DNA from: a virus
Virus record (IMG/VR): IMGVR_UViG_3300025626_000074
Coordinates: 1-32,738 of that record
DNA length: 32,738 nucleotides
Direction: 5' to 3' (one strand)
Every line of letters starts with the position of its first letter. Position 1 is the first letter of the stretch. Shown here piece by piece: positions 8,434-15,873 of this stretch. Under the pieces are notes generated by a model. It made no database searches. It worked only from the letters and a program-made list of their open reading frames with translations, and was not told the DNA's origin. A program made the position numbers and the translations under genes.

Positions 8434-9794
8434 ACAGTATCTCTACACAAATTAAAAAAGTTTTCCATTTCAGGAAATGTTTCTAAAAAGTTTACATTGC
8501 GTCTACGATCATATTCAGTAAACCAATTATAAAAATCTTTACGTCCTTCTAAAATGCGCTCGTTGCTATAACTGGTTGTTGCAAAGTAATCACGTACTCT
8601 ACGAAAACGTTCATATTCTAAATCGCTAAATTTTCTTGTATCAGCATCGTCTTGGTTTGCTTTTATAAAATCTAAAATTTGATCCATATAAGGCAAAAAT
8701 TCTTCTTTAGGTAAAATATGCATATCGTATTGTAAAGGCTCCTTTAAGTAAGGAGTATCAAATCTAATACGTCTACGCTTACCATCATAAAATTCTTTGC
8801 GCCAATCTAACACCTTTTGCAAAAATAATGTAAAGTTTGTTACACTTAAAATGTTAAAAGTACACATAACTGTTAAGTCTGACTTTGTGCTATTAAGAAA
8901 GTTTTTCATGTTACTTTCCCATAGTTCTGTGTTTAACCCAGTACGCATATATTCTGCTCGTTTGCCGAAAGAGTCCATACTAGTATATACTTTAAACTTT
9001 TTAATCTTATTTCCTTCTATTAGTTCGTTTACATTATCTGCAAACTTACTAATGATACGAGGACTAAGACCCATGTTACTATTTAGATTAAGTTCTATAT
9101 GCGGACGTGGATTTGCTTTTAGTTCATCAAATATACGCCAAGTGCTTTTATGCATTAACGGTTCTCCGCCAGTAACACGTAATATGTTTAATGTTTTACT
9201 AAGTTCAGGCCACCAATCCCACCATGCCTGAATATAAGGATTATCGTCTTCTGCCATAGGTTTAAACCAGTCAATATCTAATGCATGATTGTTTACACCT
9301 TCAACTTTACCAAACTTCTTAATTTCAGCATGGTACGAACTACTTGCCATAGGATGACAATATCCACATTTAAAATTGCATTCATTACTAAATGCAACTT
9401 CAACATACTCTGGGTTTACATTAAAGTCCCAAGGATTGTCTAATATCTCTTTTACACGCTCAGGTTTATATATAGACTGGTTACGTATCATTCTGTCACT
9501 AATATGATCGTCTTTCATATCTTCAACGTTCCAGCAATACTGACATCCTACACAGCGTTCACCTATTAACATCTTAGCACGTTCTTTTTTCTTTTCTAAC
9601 GTGTTATGTAGTGCGCTTGGATTATTACGTATTTCTTCAATAGGTATATGATGCGGAGATGGATGATAACAACTATGTGTATCACCTGTATGCAAATAGA
9701 TTGTAACATGGTGCCATTTTGCTAAACAAAACGTTGGACTTATGTCATCCATTAATTCCATATTTTCTTTTATAAGTTGAGTTTCTGATTTCAT
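8430..9794 (-). CDS. Radical SAM protein with N-terminal cysteine-rich (twitch-like) domain, copy 1
   Basis: The 454-aa protein has the radical SAM cluster motif at C139, C143 and C146 (CNFKCGYC) and GGEP at 209-212. An N-terminal set of C23, C42, C81, C84 and C87 (HSCYHPSPHHI, then CVGCQYCW) probably holds a second Fe-S cluster. It matches the 499-aa copy through most of its length, including xSALHN, WWDWWPEL, the RxTGGEPLM strand, AEYMRTGL and the final RRxNF. It follows directly after the DGD protein (ATGA overlap) and precedes the epimerase (ATGA overlap). The function is probably radical-based modification of a peptide or sugar intermediate; the substrate is unknown. The start has no clear Shine-Dalgarno and probably relies on translational coupling. 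Confidence 0.88.
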   Translation of the reverse strand: MKSETQLIKENMELMDDISPTFCLAKWHHVTIYLHTGDTHSCYHPSPHHIPIEEIRNNPSALHNTLEKKKERAKMLIGERCVGCQYCWNVEDMKDDHISDRMIRNQSIYKPERVKEILDNPWDFNVNPEYVEVAFSNECNFKCGYCHPMASSSYHAEIKKFGKVEGVNNHALDIDWFKPMAEDDNPYIQAWWDWWPELSKTLNILRVTGGEPLMHKSTWRIFDELKANPRPHIELNLNSNMGLSPRIISKFADNVNELIEGNKIKKFKVYTSMDSFGKRAEYMRTGLNTELWESNMKNFLNSTKSDLTVMCTFNILSVTNFTLFLQKVLDWRKEFYDGKRRRIRFDTPYLKEPLQYDMHILPKEEFLPYMDQILDFIKANQDDADTRKFSDLEYERFRRVRDYFATTSYSNERILEGRKDFYNWFTEYDRRRNVNFLETFPEMENFFNLCRDTV

Positions 9795-10720
9795 TCTGGA
9801 TCAATTACAAATTGTTGATTAGGGTTTCTACTTGGATTTTGATATACTGTTTTAAAAAATTTACTTTGTTCAGCATCTAAAGGTTCAAGTGCTATAGGGA
9901 TGTCTAACTCTTGTTTTAGTTTATTACCAAGTTCTTCAATAGAGTCTTGCAGTCCTTCTATCGATACTTTTGGTTCGATTTCGTTCCAAAGACTATTTAA
10001 GTATTTAAAGTCCCTAACTTGTACATAATCCCAATCTGTACACATTGTTTTATACAGTCCTTCACGAGCTCCGTAAATTGCCCAACGTCCGTTTTCAACG
10101 TCAGCTCCCACCATTAGCCATATCCAAAGTCTATGCAAGTTTTTCCAATGTCCTTTAAGAAAGTCTTCTTGTGTAGGTTTGACGCCTTGGTCTAGTGTCA
10201 TTTTTACACCTTCACGAAATCCTGCTCTCCAAGCCTGCTGTGGAGTTGCATTATTATACACATTACTATAACAGCTATTTTGTTGAATGTATTTTAAATC
10301 CCAGCAAAAGTCTACTTGTGCATGTGGGTTGTCTGGATCTGCGTTTTCATGTGTACGCATGTTTAGTACATAATCTTTTGGCCAACATTTAAGTCCGCCA
10401 TTACCGTACAGTAATCCGTTAATAACATTCTTACCGCACCAACTAATAACACTATGTTCTAAGTCAGTATGTTCTCCGAAGTCTATTTCTTGTGACAGAA
10501 ATTCAGATATAATTTTATTATCGCCATCTACTGTAATAAATCTATCTGTTTCACTTAGTTCTGCACAGGCTTTGTGTGCAGCATCTGAACCTTCTACACC
10601 ATGTACACGTTTAGCCCAAGGAATTTTACTGCATAAGTCTGCGTAATTTTCTTCAGCATTTGGCTCATCGTAACTTAGATAAATGATATCGTAGTCTAAT
10701 ACTCTAAATTTTTTATTCAT
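9791..10720 (-). CDS. GT-A-like protein with DGD motif
   Basis: The 309-aa protein begins with a beta-alpha pattern (DYDIIYLSYDEPNAEENY) followed by KRVHGVEGSDAAHKAC and FITVDGDNKI, placing D65-G66-D67 after a hydrophobic strand as in GT-A glycosyltransferases. A YGNGGLKCWPK loop and a WRAGFREG helix follow. The same features occur in the C-terminal domain of the 845-aa repeat protein, so the two are paralogues. I infer a nucleotide-sugar transferase, but the family has no characterised member that I can name. The start at 10720 is supported by GAGG six bases upstream and an 8-base overlap with the preceding gene. Its partner downstream is radical SAM copy 1, with ATGA coupling. Confidence 0.65.
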   Translation of the reverse strand: MNKKFRVLDYDIIYLSYDEPNAEENYADLCSKIPWAKRVHGVEGSDAAHKACAELSETDRFITVDGDNKIISEFLSQEIDFGEHTDLEHSVISWCGKNVINGLLYGNGGLKCWPKDYVLNMRTHENADPDNPHAQVDFCWDLKYIQQNSCYSNVYNNATPQQAWRAGFREGVKMTLDQGVKPTQEDFLKGHWKNLHRLWIWLMVGADVENGRWAIYGAREGLYKTMCTDWDYVQVRDFKYLNSLWNEIEPKVSIEGLQDSIEELGNKLKQELDIPIALEPLDAEQSKFFKTVYQNPSRNPNQQFVIDPE

Positions 10721-11315
10721 TTGTTACCTCGTAAGAATATGTATCGAATCTTCTTATAGTATATACACTTAACGGCATTCCGTCAAACTCGTAATCTTCC
10801 GAAAACGGTAGTACAATATAAAACTCATTTCGTAATTGGTTAAGTGAGAAAGAAAGAGTTTTATGCAAAACATTAGGATTGTTTTTTTCTGTAATATGAA
10901 AATAACAATCTACATTTAATGTTACCTTTTGTTCGTTTAATTTTGCTTGTAATTCTTTGCCTATATAAAATTTCCAACATGTATTTTTTAAATCTTGTAT
11001 AATTTTTATGTCTGCATTTACATCGTCATTACATTCATATAACCAATTATTAATATTATACACGGCACTATCTAACACGTTTCGATCTAATTCATATAGT
11101 TTAGATTGAGTGTTATAAGTAACTTTTATATCAGTAATTGATTCTTCACCTGTAAGTATATCTTCAACATCTTCATATGTTGTTTCAATAGAAGGATTAT
11201 CATCTGGTATATCAGGATCATTTGTAACACTTATAATGCTACCTGTAACAGAATCAAAAACTACTCTATAACCAGTTGCTACTTTAGGTTTAGGTGCTTC
11301 CCATATTACAGACAT
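10713..11315 (-). CDS. Hypothetical protein, acidic, probably beta-rich
   Basis: This 200-aa protein has no recognised motif. The N-terminal part alternates hydrophobic and polar residues (GYRVVFDSVTGSIISVTNDPD, with a TG turn), like a short beta module of phage structural proteins, and is followed by an acidic stretch (about 33-62). The C-terminal half has strands such as FYIVLPF and a Cys-containing middle. It has GAGG seven bases before its ATG and overlaps both neighbours (10 and 8 bases), so it is expressed with the glycosyltransferases. It could be a small virion or accessory protein carrying the modification, but nothing shows this directly. Confidence 0.6.
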   Translation of the reverse strand: MSVIWEAPKPKVATGYRVVFDSVTGSIISVTNDPDIPDDNPSIETTYEDVEDILTGEESITDIKVTYNTQSKLYELDRNVLDSAVYNINNWLYECNDDVNADIKIIQDLKNTCWKFYIGKELQAKLNEQKVTLNVDCYFHITEKNNPNVLHKTLSFSLNQLRNEFYIVLPFSEDYEFDGMPLSVYTIRRFDTYSYEVTNE

Positions 11316-12139
11316 AATACATCCTCATACAATTTTAATATTTTTGTTGTAACAAAATTATTTTCTGTATAATGAAATATACCGTCTTGTTTATGATTAC
11401 CTATAATTAATTCTAGGTTAGGTTTAAGATAAACTCCTACTCGTTCTTGCCAAGTCTCTGTTATTGTGTTCCAACCTTGATTATGAGGTTTCATATGCGT
11501 AAAAGTCGGATATGTAGATTTTTTGTTTGTAATTTGTGTTTCACAATCTAATAATTTAGTTACAATAGCAGCACTAACATCCATGCTCATACGTTTAGGA
11601 TAATGTTCTTTTACATATTGTCCATAAAATAAATTCCAATTATTTGATACAAGTTCTAACCATTTATAAAAATTATGTGCAAAATCACATTTTTTAAAAT
11701 AATGTACACCTACATATATATCAGGAAGATTATTGCTACGAAATGCTTTTCTATAATATGTATCGTTAATTAAGTTACGCCGGTAGTCATAAACATTACT
11801 AACAAAATACATTTCATAGTTAGACAAAAAAGTCCACCAACTATCTATATTTTGTAATACTAGCATATCTGTATCCATTACAATAGTTTCATCGTAAGGT
11901 GTTACATGATATGCCTTCCATCTATTTTGTACTTTCCAGTCCTCTATTTTAGCAGTATCTTCCCAAGGTATAGGAATAATATGATCAAATAAATTTTGAT
12001 ATTTTTTAGGAACAGGATCATTAGTTACTATTGACACACCTGTATTGTTAGTTGCCTTTATACTCATTGCACAAAGACATGCTTGTGTAACATAATTGTC
12101 TTGGCTATTTTGTGCAACCATTAAAAATCCTTTAGACAT
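11306..12139 (-). CDS. GT8-like glycosyltransferase, copy 2
   Basis: With the start at 12139 this is a 277-aa protein. The pattern is that of a GT-A retaining family-8-like transferase: an N-terminal strand MSKGFLMVAQNSQDN, a helix, the strand VSIVTND, then ETIVMDTDMLVL with the metal-binding DTD at D89 and D91. Donor and acceptor are unknown. It is a close relative of the next gene upstream, and both begin MSKG. The ATG at 12154 is in frame but gives a longer overlap. The ATG at 12139 has AAAGGG six bases upstream and overlaps the previous stop by 8 bases, so I use it. Likely cytoplasmic, acting on a glycan intermediate. Confidence 0.75.
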   Translation of the reverse strand: MSKGFLMVAQNSQDNYVTQACLCAMSIKATNNTGVSIVTNDPVPKKYQNLFDHIIPIPWEDTAKIEDWKVQNRWKAYHVTPYDETIVMDTDMLVLQNIDSWWTFLSNYEMYFVSNVYDYRRNLINDTYYRKAFRSNNLPDIYVGVHYFKKCDFAHNFYKWLELVSNNWNLFYGQYVKEHYPKRMSMDVSAAIVTKLLDCETQITNKKSTYPTFTHMKPHNQGWNTITETWQERVGVYLKPNLELIIGNHKQDGIFHYTENNFVTTKILKLYEDVLCL

Positions 12140-12974
12140 TAATGACCCTTTCAAGACTAAATTTATTCATTACATGTACACTAGAATTTTGAAATCTAAT
12201 CGGAACATATTCTCCTAAGTGATCTTTCTTTTCAACTAAAAATAAAAAACGTTCATCTTGCAATTCTATAATTATATCTTTATCAGTAGTGTAAAATAGT
12301 TTTCCTGGCATTGATCCAGCAAAGTTACCAGATTGATATCCGTTCATTATATGGATAGCAACACTAAATGCATGATCATTTCTATATGTTACAGAATTAA
12401 TTTGATACACTGCATTATAATAACTCCAGTTTTCTTGTATATGTTTTATTAAATTAAAGAAAATATTGTTAGTTTCTGTCTTTCTAAAAAATACACAAGT
12501 TGCCCAATAAAAATCTACACTAGTGTCTGATACATAATCAAATTCTGTATAGTCTCTAAAATTTGCTAAATCATATGCATCTTTGTATATAAGAAAATCT
12601 AAATGCTGATCAAAACAATTATTTAATACGTTATCAGCAATTACAAAATCTGTATCTAATAATATAGTTTCAGTGTAAGGACTAATATCAAATGCTAGAC
12701 ATCTTGAATCATTTTTAAATTCTAAACGTTTTTGTGTAATACTGCCGTCATAAAATCTTTTAAGACTGTGAGTTTCTGACCAGTCAAGTTCAATTACTGT
12801 ATCAAATATATCTTTATAGTCTGGATATGCTTCCGCAAGGTAATCAAGACTGTCAGTTGCTACAGTAGTTGGTAGATTTAAATATTTACGTACTCGTTTA
12901 GCAAGAAAAATTGCTTGTTTAAGATAATCAACTTGTGAATTGTTTCTAGCAAACGTAAGGACACCCTTACTCAA
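12132..12974 (-). CDS. GT8-like glycosyltransferase, copy 1 (TTG start)
   Basis: The 280-aa protein has the GT-A features of its neighbour: the start SKGVLTFARNNSQVDYL, the strand TVATDS, ETILLDTDFVIADN with DTD at D107 and D109, a WATCVFF strand and a C-terminal SSVHVMNK resembling the HxxG-K end of GT8 enzymes. No ATG occurs at the right place; the frame begins with TTG at 12974. That start is supported three ways: a strong GGAGGG five bases upstream, an 8-base overlap with the previous gene, and alignment of the resulting MSKG with the MSKG of copy 2. The sugar donor is not readable. The two copies are tandem paralogues. Confidence 0.75.
   Translation of the reverse strand: MSKGVLTFARNNSQVDYLKQAIFLAKRVRKYLNLPTTVATDSLDYLAEAYPDYKDIFDTVIELDWSETHSLKRFYDGSITQKRLEFKNDSRCLAFDISPYTETILLDTDFVIADNVLNNCFDQHLDFLIYKDAYDLANFRDYTEFDYVSDTSVDFYWATCVFFRKTETNNIFFNLIKHIQENWSYYNAVYQINSVTYRNDHAFSVAIHIMNGYQSGNFAGSMPGKLFYTTDKDIIIELQDERFLFLVEKKDHLGEYVPIRFQNSSVHVMNKFSLERVINV
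12146..12151 (-). promoter_or_regulatory. Shine-Dalgarno that selects the start at 12139
   Basis: AAAGGG on the minus strand is six bases before ATG 12139 and lies inside the 3' end of the upstream gene. Confidence 0.6.
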
Positions 12975-13311
12975 TAATACCCTCCACAGATCTATTGTTC
13001 TTTAACTTTGTATATTCATTGAAATATTTGTTAGATGATTCAAAATACTTTGATAGTATTTCTTCTAAAAATGCTTTAAGATCTAAAATTTCAATCGGCA
13101 TGTTATTGTCATCAATTAATACAGTTGTAGTTTGCATCGACGATACAAGTGTATGACAAAAACTTATTAATTCTTGTGTGACTGTAAATTGCCCACCGCA
13201 ATAATAGTGAATAATATCTTGTTTAAATTGTTCTGTTAATACCCTTTTTTGATTGTTAAGGGTAACCATATAATTAGAAAAGTCTAATGCTTTTTCAAGT
13301 CTTTGGTCCAT
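12967..13311 (-). CDS. Small hypothetical protein, first gene of the operon
   Basis: A 114-aa protein, mostly helical in appearance (LEKALDFSNYM, LKAFLEEILSKYFESSNKYF), with a short YCGGQFTV break near residues 37-44. No family recognised. It is the promoter-proximal gene: the ATG at 13311 is preceded by AGGAG at seven bases and, about 25 bases further up, by the -10 of a sigma70-type promoter. It overlaps the GT8-like gene by 8 bases. A small assembly or adaptor role for the transferases is possible but unproven. Confidence 0.65.
   Translation of the reverse strand: MDQRLEKALDFSNYMVTLNNQKRVLTEQFKQDIIHYYCGGQFTVTQELISFCHTLVSSMQTTTVLIDDNNMPIEILDLKAFLEEILSKYFESSNKYFNEYTKLKNNRSVEGIIE
12980..12985 (-). 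promoter_or_regulatory. Strong Shine-Dalgarno for a TTG start
   Basis: GGAGGG on the minus strand lies five bases before TTG 12974. The strong site probably compensates for the weak initiation codon. Confidence 0.6.
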
Positions 13312-13335
13312 ACGAGCGCTCCTATAGTTAACACT

Positions 13336-13364
13336 AGTATATAACCATTATTTTGTTTTGTCAA
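13336..13364 (-). promoter_or_regulatory. Sigma70-type promoter for the accessory operon
   Basis: On the minus strand there is TTGACA (13359-13364), a 17-base spacer, and TATACT (13336-13341). This is a consensus -35 and a five-of-six -10 at the ideal distance. Transcription would start near 13329, giving a leader of about 18 bases with AGGAG before the ATG at 13311. It is the only strong host-type promoter I found between genes. An imperfect palindrome centred on GTTAAC (13322-13337) touches the -10 and could be an operator. No terminator hairpin is visible between the 324-aa gene and this promoter. Confidence 0.75.
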
Positions 13365-13377
13365 TAGATATCTGAGT

Positions 13378-14352
13378 TTATTGTAATGTAGTATCGTTAG
13401 TATATGTTGGTGTTGCAACTGCAACATACGATCCAGTTGCTCTATACTGACTTACTGTACTAGTTAATGTACTTCCAACATTTTCATCAACTGGGCCACC
13501 TAATCCTGTTTGGTCACCGCTATCATCGTCTCTAAAATAAATTCTAAACTGTAATGTATCAGTTCCTACTATTCTAGCTTCTACAATGTAATCGTTTTCA
13601 GCATATACACCACTACCTGTTTTTCTAAAAATTTGTTGATAAGTTGAAGTTATATTTGCATAACCGATAACCGAAGTAGTTCCTGTTCCAGTTGCAGTTG
13701 TGCCGCTACGACCAAACTTAATAGTACCCATGTTAGTTACCATATTATTCCAGTCATTAAATTTTGCTCCGCTGCCACTTGCAAACGAAGCATTAAAACG
13801 AATTTCACCGCCGGAGTTAAAGAAGTAACGCATATGATCTGCACCGCTTGCTGTATGATTAGCACCGCTTGTTGTCTTTGTAGATTGTCCACCTGGAAAA
13901 TTTACAGATACAACATGTTGAATAACATCTGGACTGTTGCCCCAATTAGTAGTTCTTGTGCTTGTAATTTTATTTTCAGCACTCATTTGGCCTGCTGCTG
14001 CTACAAGCCTATTTGTTTCTGTTAGTCCAATTACAGCGTTATAGTCATTGTGTCCTTTGACTGTTTCATTCGGACTGTTACTTGCATCTGCACCAATAAT
14101 TTCTGTAGCACTTAACTGTGCAATAGTTGTTGGCACAGTACCACTTTGATGAGTACGTGCATCAACTGTATCTGAATATAAATCATTCATATGTGATGCT
14201 AAAACAGTTTGTGTAATTGCTACTGATGATGATTGTATAGCTTGGCCATATCCGTAATCGCCGGTACCATTACCTAATACTTTTTGTATTCTTGTTTGCA
14301 GGTCATTATACTGAGCTGCTGTAATTATATCTCCGACGCTTACGGTTGACAT
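13378..14352 (-). CDS. Virion structural protein (marine T4-like type)
   Basis: The 324-aa protein is rich in Thr, Ser, Gly and Asn with few Cys, as in fibre or sheath-like virion proteins. It begins VSVGDIITAAQYNDLQTRI, has SHMNDLYSDTVDARTH (about 53-68) and YFFNSGGEIRFNASF (about 176-190), features I associate with structural proteins of T4-like marine phages. The C-terminal part alternates beta strands. Location on the particle is unknown; the neighbouring tail-fibre genes suggest the tail. The late-like octamer at 14375-14382 and GGAG nine bases before the ATG support expression with the structural genes. It is the last gene before the accessory operon promoter. Confidence 0.7.
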   Translation of the reverse strand: MSTVSVGDIITAAQYNDLQTRIQKVLGNGTGDYGYGQAIQSSSVAITQTVLASHMNDLYSDTVDARTHQSGTVPTTIAQLSATEIIGADASNSPNETVKGHNDYNAVIGLTETNRLVAAAGQMSAENKITSTRTTNWGNSPDVIQHVVSVNFPGGQSTKTTSGANHTASGADHMRYFFNSGGEIRFNASFASGSGAKFNDWNNMVTNMGTIKFGRSGTTATGTGTTSVIGYANITSTYQQIFRKTGSGVYAENDYIVEARIVGTDTLQFRIYFRDDDSGDQTGLGGPVDENVGSTLTSTVSQYRATGSYVAVATPTYTNDTTLQ

Positions 14353-14374
14353 GTTTTATCTCTCCATCTTTAAA

Positions 14375-14382
14375 TACTTATA
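14375..14382 (-). promoter_or_regulatory. T4-late-like promoter octamer for the 324-aa gene
   Basis: TATAAGTA on the minus strand differs by one base from the T4 late consensus TATAAATA. It overlaps the stop of the 487-aa gene and lies 22 bases before the ATG at 14352. Confidence 0.5.
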
Positions 14383-15841
14383 CTTTAAGTACACATTCTA
14401 TTAAGCACTCTGAGTCATCATTACATGATTCTAACGCTATTCCTACTAATCCAGTAGTTGCAATAGTTGAAGCAATACCATCTTGCCAAGCATAAACTGC
14501 CATGCCTTTTGAAACAGGGCCTTTTACTCTTACCGGAACACGACCTTTAAGTGCAACTGCTTGGCCTTCTGCTGCACTGTTCATTAAGTACGCCGGTTCT
14601 GCAGATATAACACCTACTACTATATCACTTGCTTTTGCTGGACGTACTTCTGCTGTGCCACCTACAGCAACAATAGTGCCTGTTGGTAACTCGTCTTCTG
14701 TTGAATAAACCTCTGCTAAGTCAGCATACTGTGTTGAAGTAGCAATACCTCTAAAGTATCTTGCTTCCATATCGCCATTTGCATCACGCAATGCTACAGT
14801 GTTTGCTGTATCTTGTGTTGTAGGATAATATACATTACCTGTAAGTTTTAATCCTGATGCGCTTGTTGCATTTCCATCAAAATCGTCTGCATATACAGTT
14901 GACCATTTGTTAGTTGTTGTTCCTAATGTTATACCAAGATCTCCAGGAGCAACACTTGATTGTTTTATATTCATTGGATTGTAAGTTATGCCCGCTGCTT
15001 CAACATATATTCCTATAGTATTGCCAACTTTTTGTGTAATTTTTGCAGTATTACCGTCTATGTTAACTAGTAAATCATCATCGTCACCTACTGTAAATCC
15101 AGCATCTACAAAATCAACAACGGATGTAAAATTTAAATTTGTTGTAGTTAAATAATCACTAGCAGGTGAGCCGCCTAATCTATCAGAATTTGTTGCTGTT
15201 CCCCAAAATCTTGCTGATGAACTAGTAACTCCGCCTACTGCATTTTGTGTATCAACTAATGTAATACCTTGATTAATTCTATCAAATCCGGTTATTGCAT
15301 CTGCTGATGCAATTGTAAATGTATCACTACTAATAATTGCAGTTGTTGTATCATTAACAGTTGCAGCAATAACACTGTGTTGAGTACTAGGAGTAGCAGT
15401 ATCATTAAGTACTAAACTACGCATCTGTGTTATATTACCTGCACCTGTACTTTGTGGGCCTACAAGGACAAACCCGCCTGAACCTTTTGCATATAATTGT
15501 TCGTTTGTTGTATCCCACCAAAAGTCGCCTTGGACTAAGCCTACTGGTCCTGGTTGTGGTCCTACTTCTGCGCCGCCTGCTGTTCTCCAAGCTGTTCCGT
15601 CATAAAATTTTAATTTTTCTGCACCTACAGATGCATCAAACCATAGCTGCCCTTGTATAGGTTTGCCAGGTGATTGGCTGCTTGCAAAATTTTCTAATAA
15701 ATGTACAAAATTTTCATTTTGTACTTCGCCGTATCCAGCATAGTTTTTACCTACAAGTTTAAGATCTGTGGCATTATTAATAGTGCCATCATCTACTGTA
15801 GTTATGAATTGTCCTCTAAAGTTATCTATTTGATATGCCAT
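14378..15841 (-). CDS. Tail fibre-like protein with autoproteolytic-type C-terminal domain
   Basis: The 487-aa protein shares its first ~130 residues with the 601- and 685-aa proteins: a conserved ENFVHLLENFAS segment, GQLWFD, YDGTAW, GDFWWDTT and QLY..LVGP. The centre is a repetitive beta-rich stalk. The C-terminal ~115 residues (from about STQYADLAEVY) resemble the intramolecular-chaperone autoproteolytic (Peptidase_G2-like) domains that trim trimeric phage fibres, with IVVGVISAEPAY and GRVPVRVKG strands. I infer a trimeric fibre whose tip folds with a self-cleaving domain; the catalytic residue cannot be pinned from sequence alone. A late-like octamer lies at 15866-15873, upstream of the start at 15841. 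Confidence 0.75.
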   Translation of the reverse strand: MAYQIDNFRGQFITTVDDGTINNATDLKLVGKNYAGYGEVQNENFVHLLENFASSQSPGKPIQGQLWFDASVGAEKLKFYDGTAWRTAGGAEVGPQPGPVGLVQGDFWWDTTNEQLYAKGSGGFVLVGPQSTGAGNITQMRSLVLNDTATPSTQHSVIAATVNDTTTAIISSDTFTIASADAITGFDRINQGITLVDTQNAVGGVTSSSARFWGTATNSDRLGGSPASDYLTTTNLNFTSVVDFVDAGFTVGDDDDLLVNIDGNTAKITQKVGNTIGIYVEAAGITYNPMNIKQSSVAPGDLGITLGTTTNKWSTVYADDFDGNATSASGLKLTGNVYYPTTQDTANTVALRDANGDMEARYFRGIATSTQYADLAEVYSTEDELPTGTIVAVGGTAEVRPAKASDIVVGVISAEPAYLMNSAAEGQAVALKGRVPVRVKGPVSKGMAVYAWQDGIASTIATTGLVGIALESCNDDSECLIECVLKV

Positions 15842-15865
15842 TTTTTAATGTACCCCTGTATAGTG

Positions 15866-15873
15866 TATTTATC
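15866..15873 (-). promoter_or_regulatory. T4-late-like promoter octamer for the 487-aa gene
   Basis: GATAAATA on the minus strand is one base from TATAAATA. It lies just after the stop of the 601-aa gene and 24 bases before the ATG at 15841. Confidence 0.5.

Noticed and set aside
12140-12154. Start at 12154 for the second GT8-like gene
   Set aside because: The ATG at 12139 has AAAGGG at six bases and restores the MSKG N-terminus shared with its paralogue.
13312-13377. Rho-independent terminator after the 324-aa gene
   Set aside because: No GC-rich hairpin followed by a T run; the gap is taken by promoter elements.
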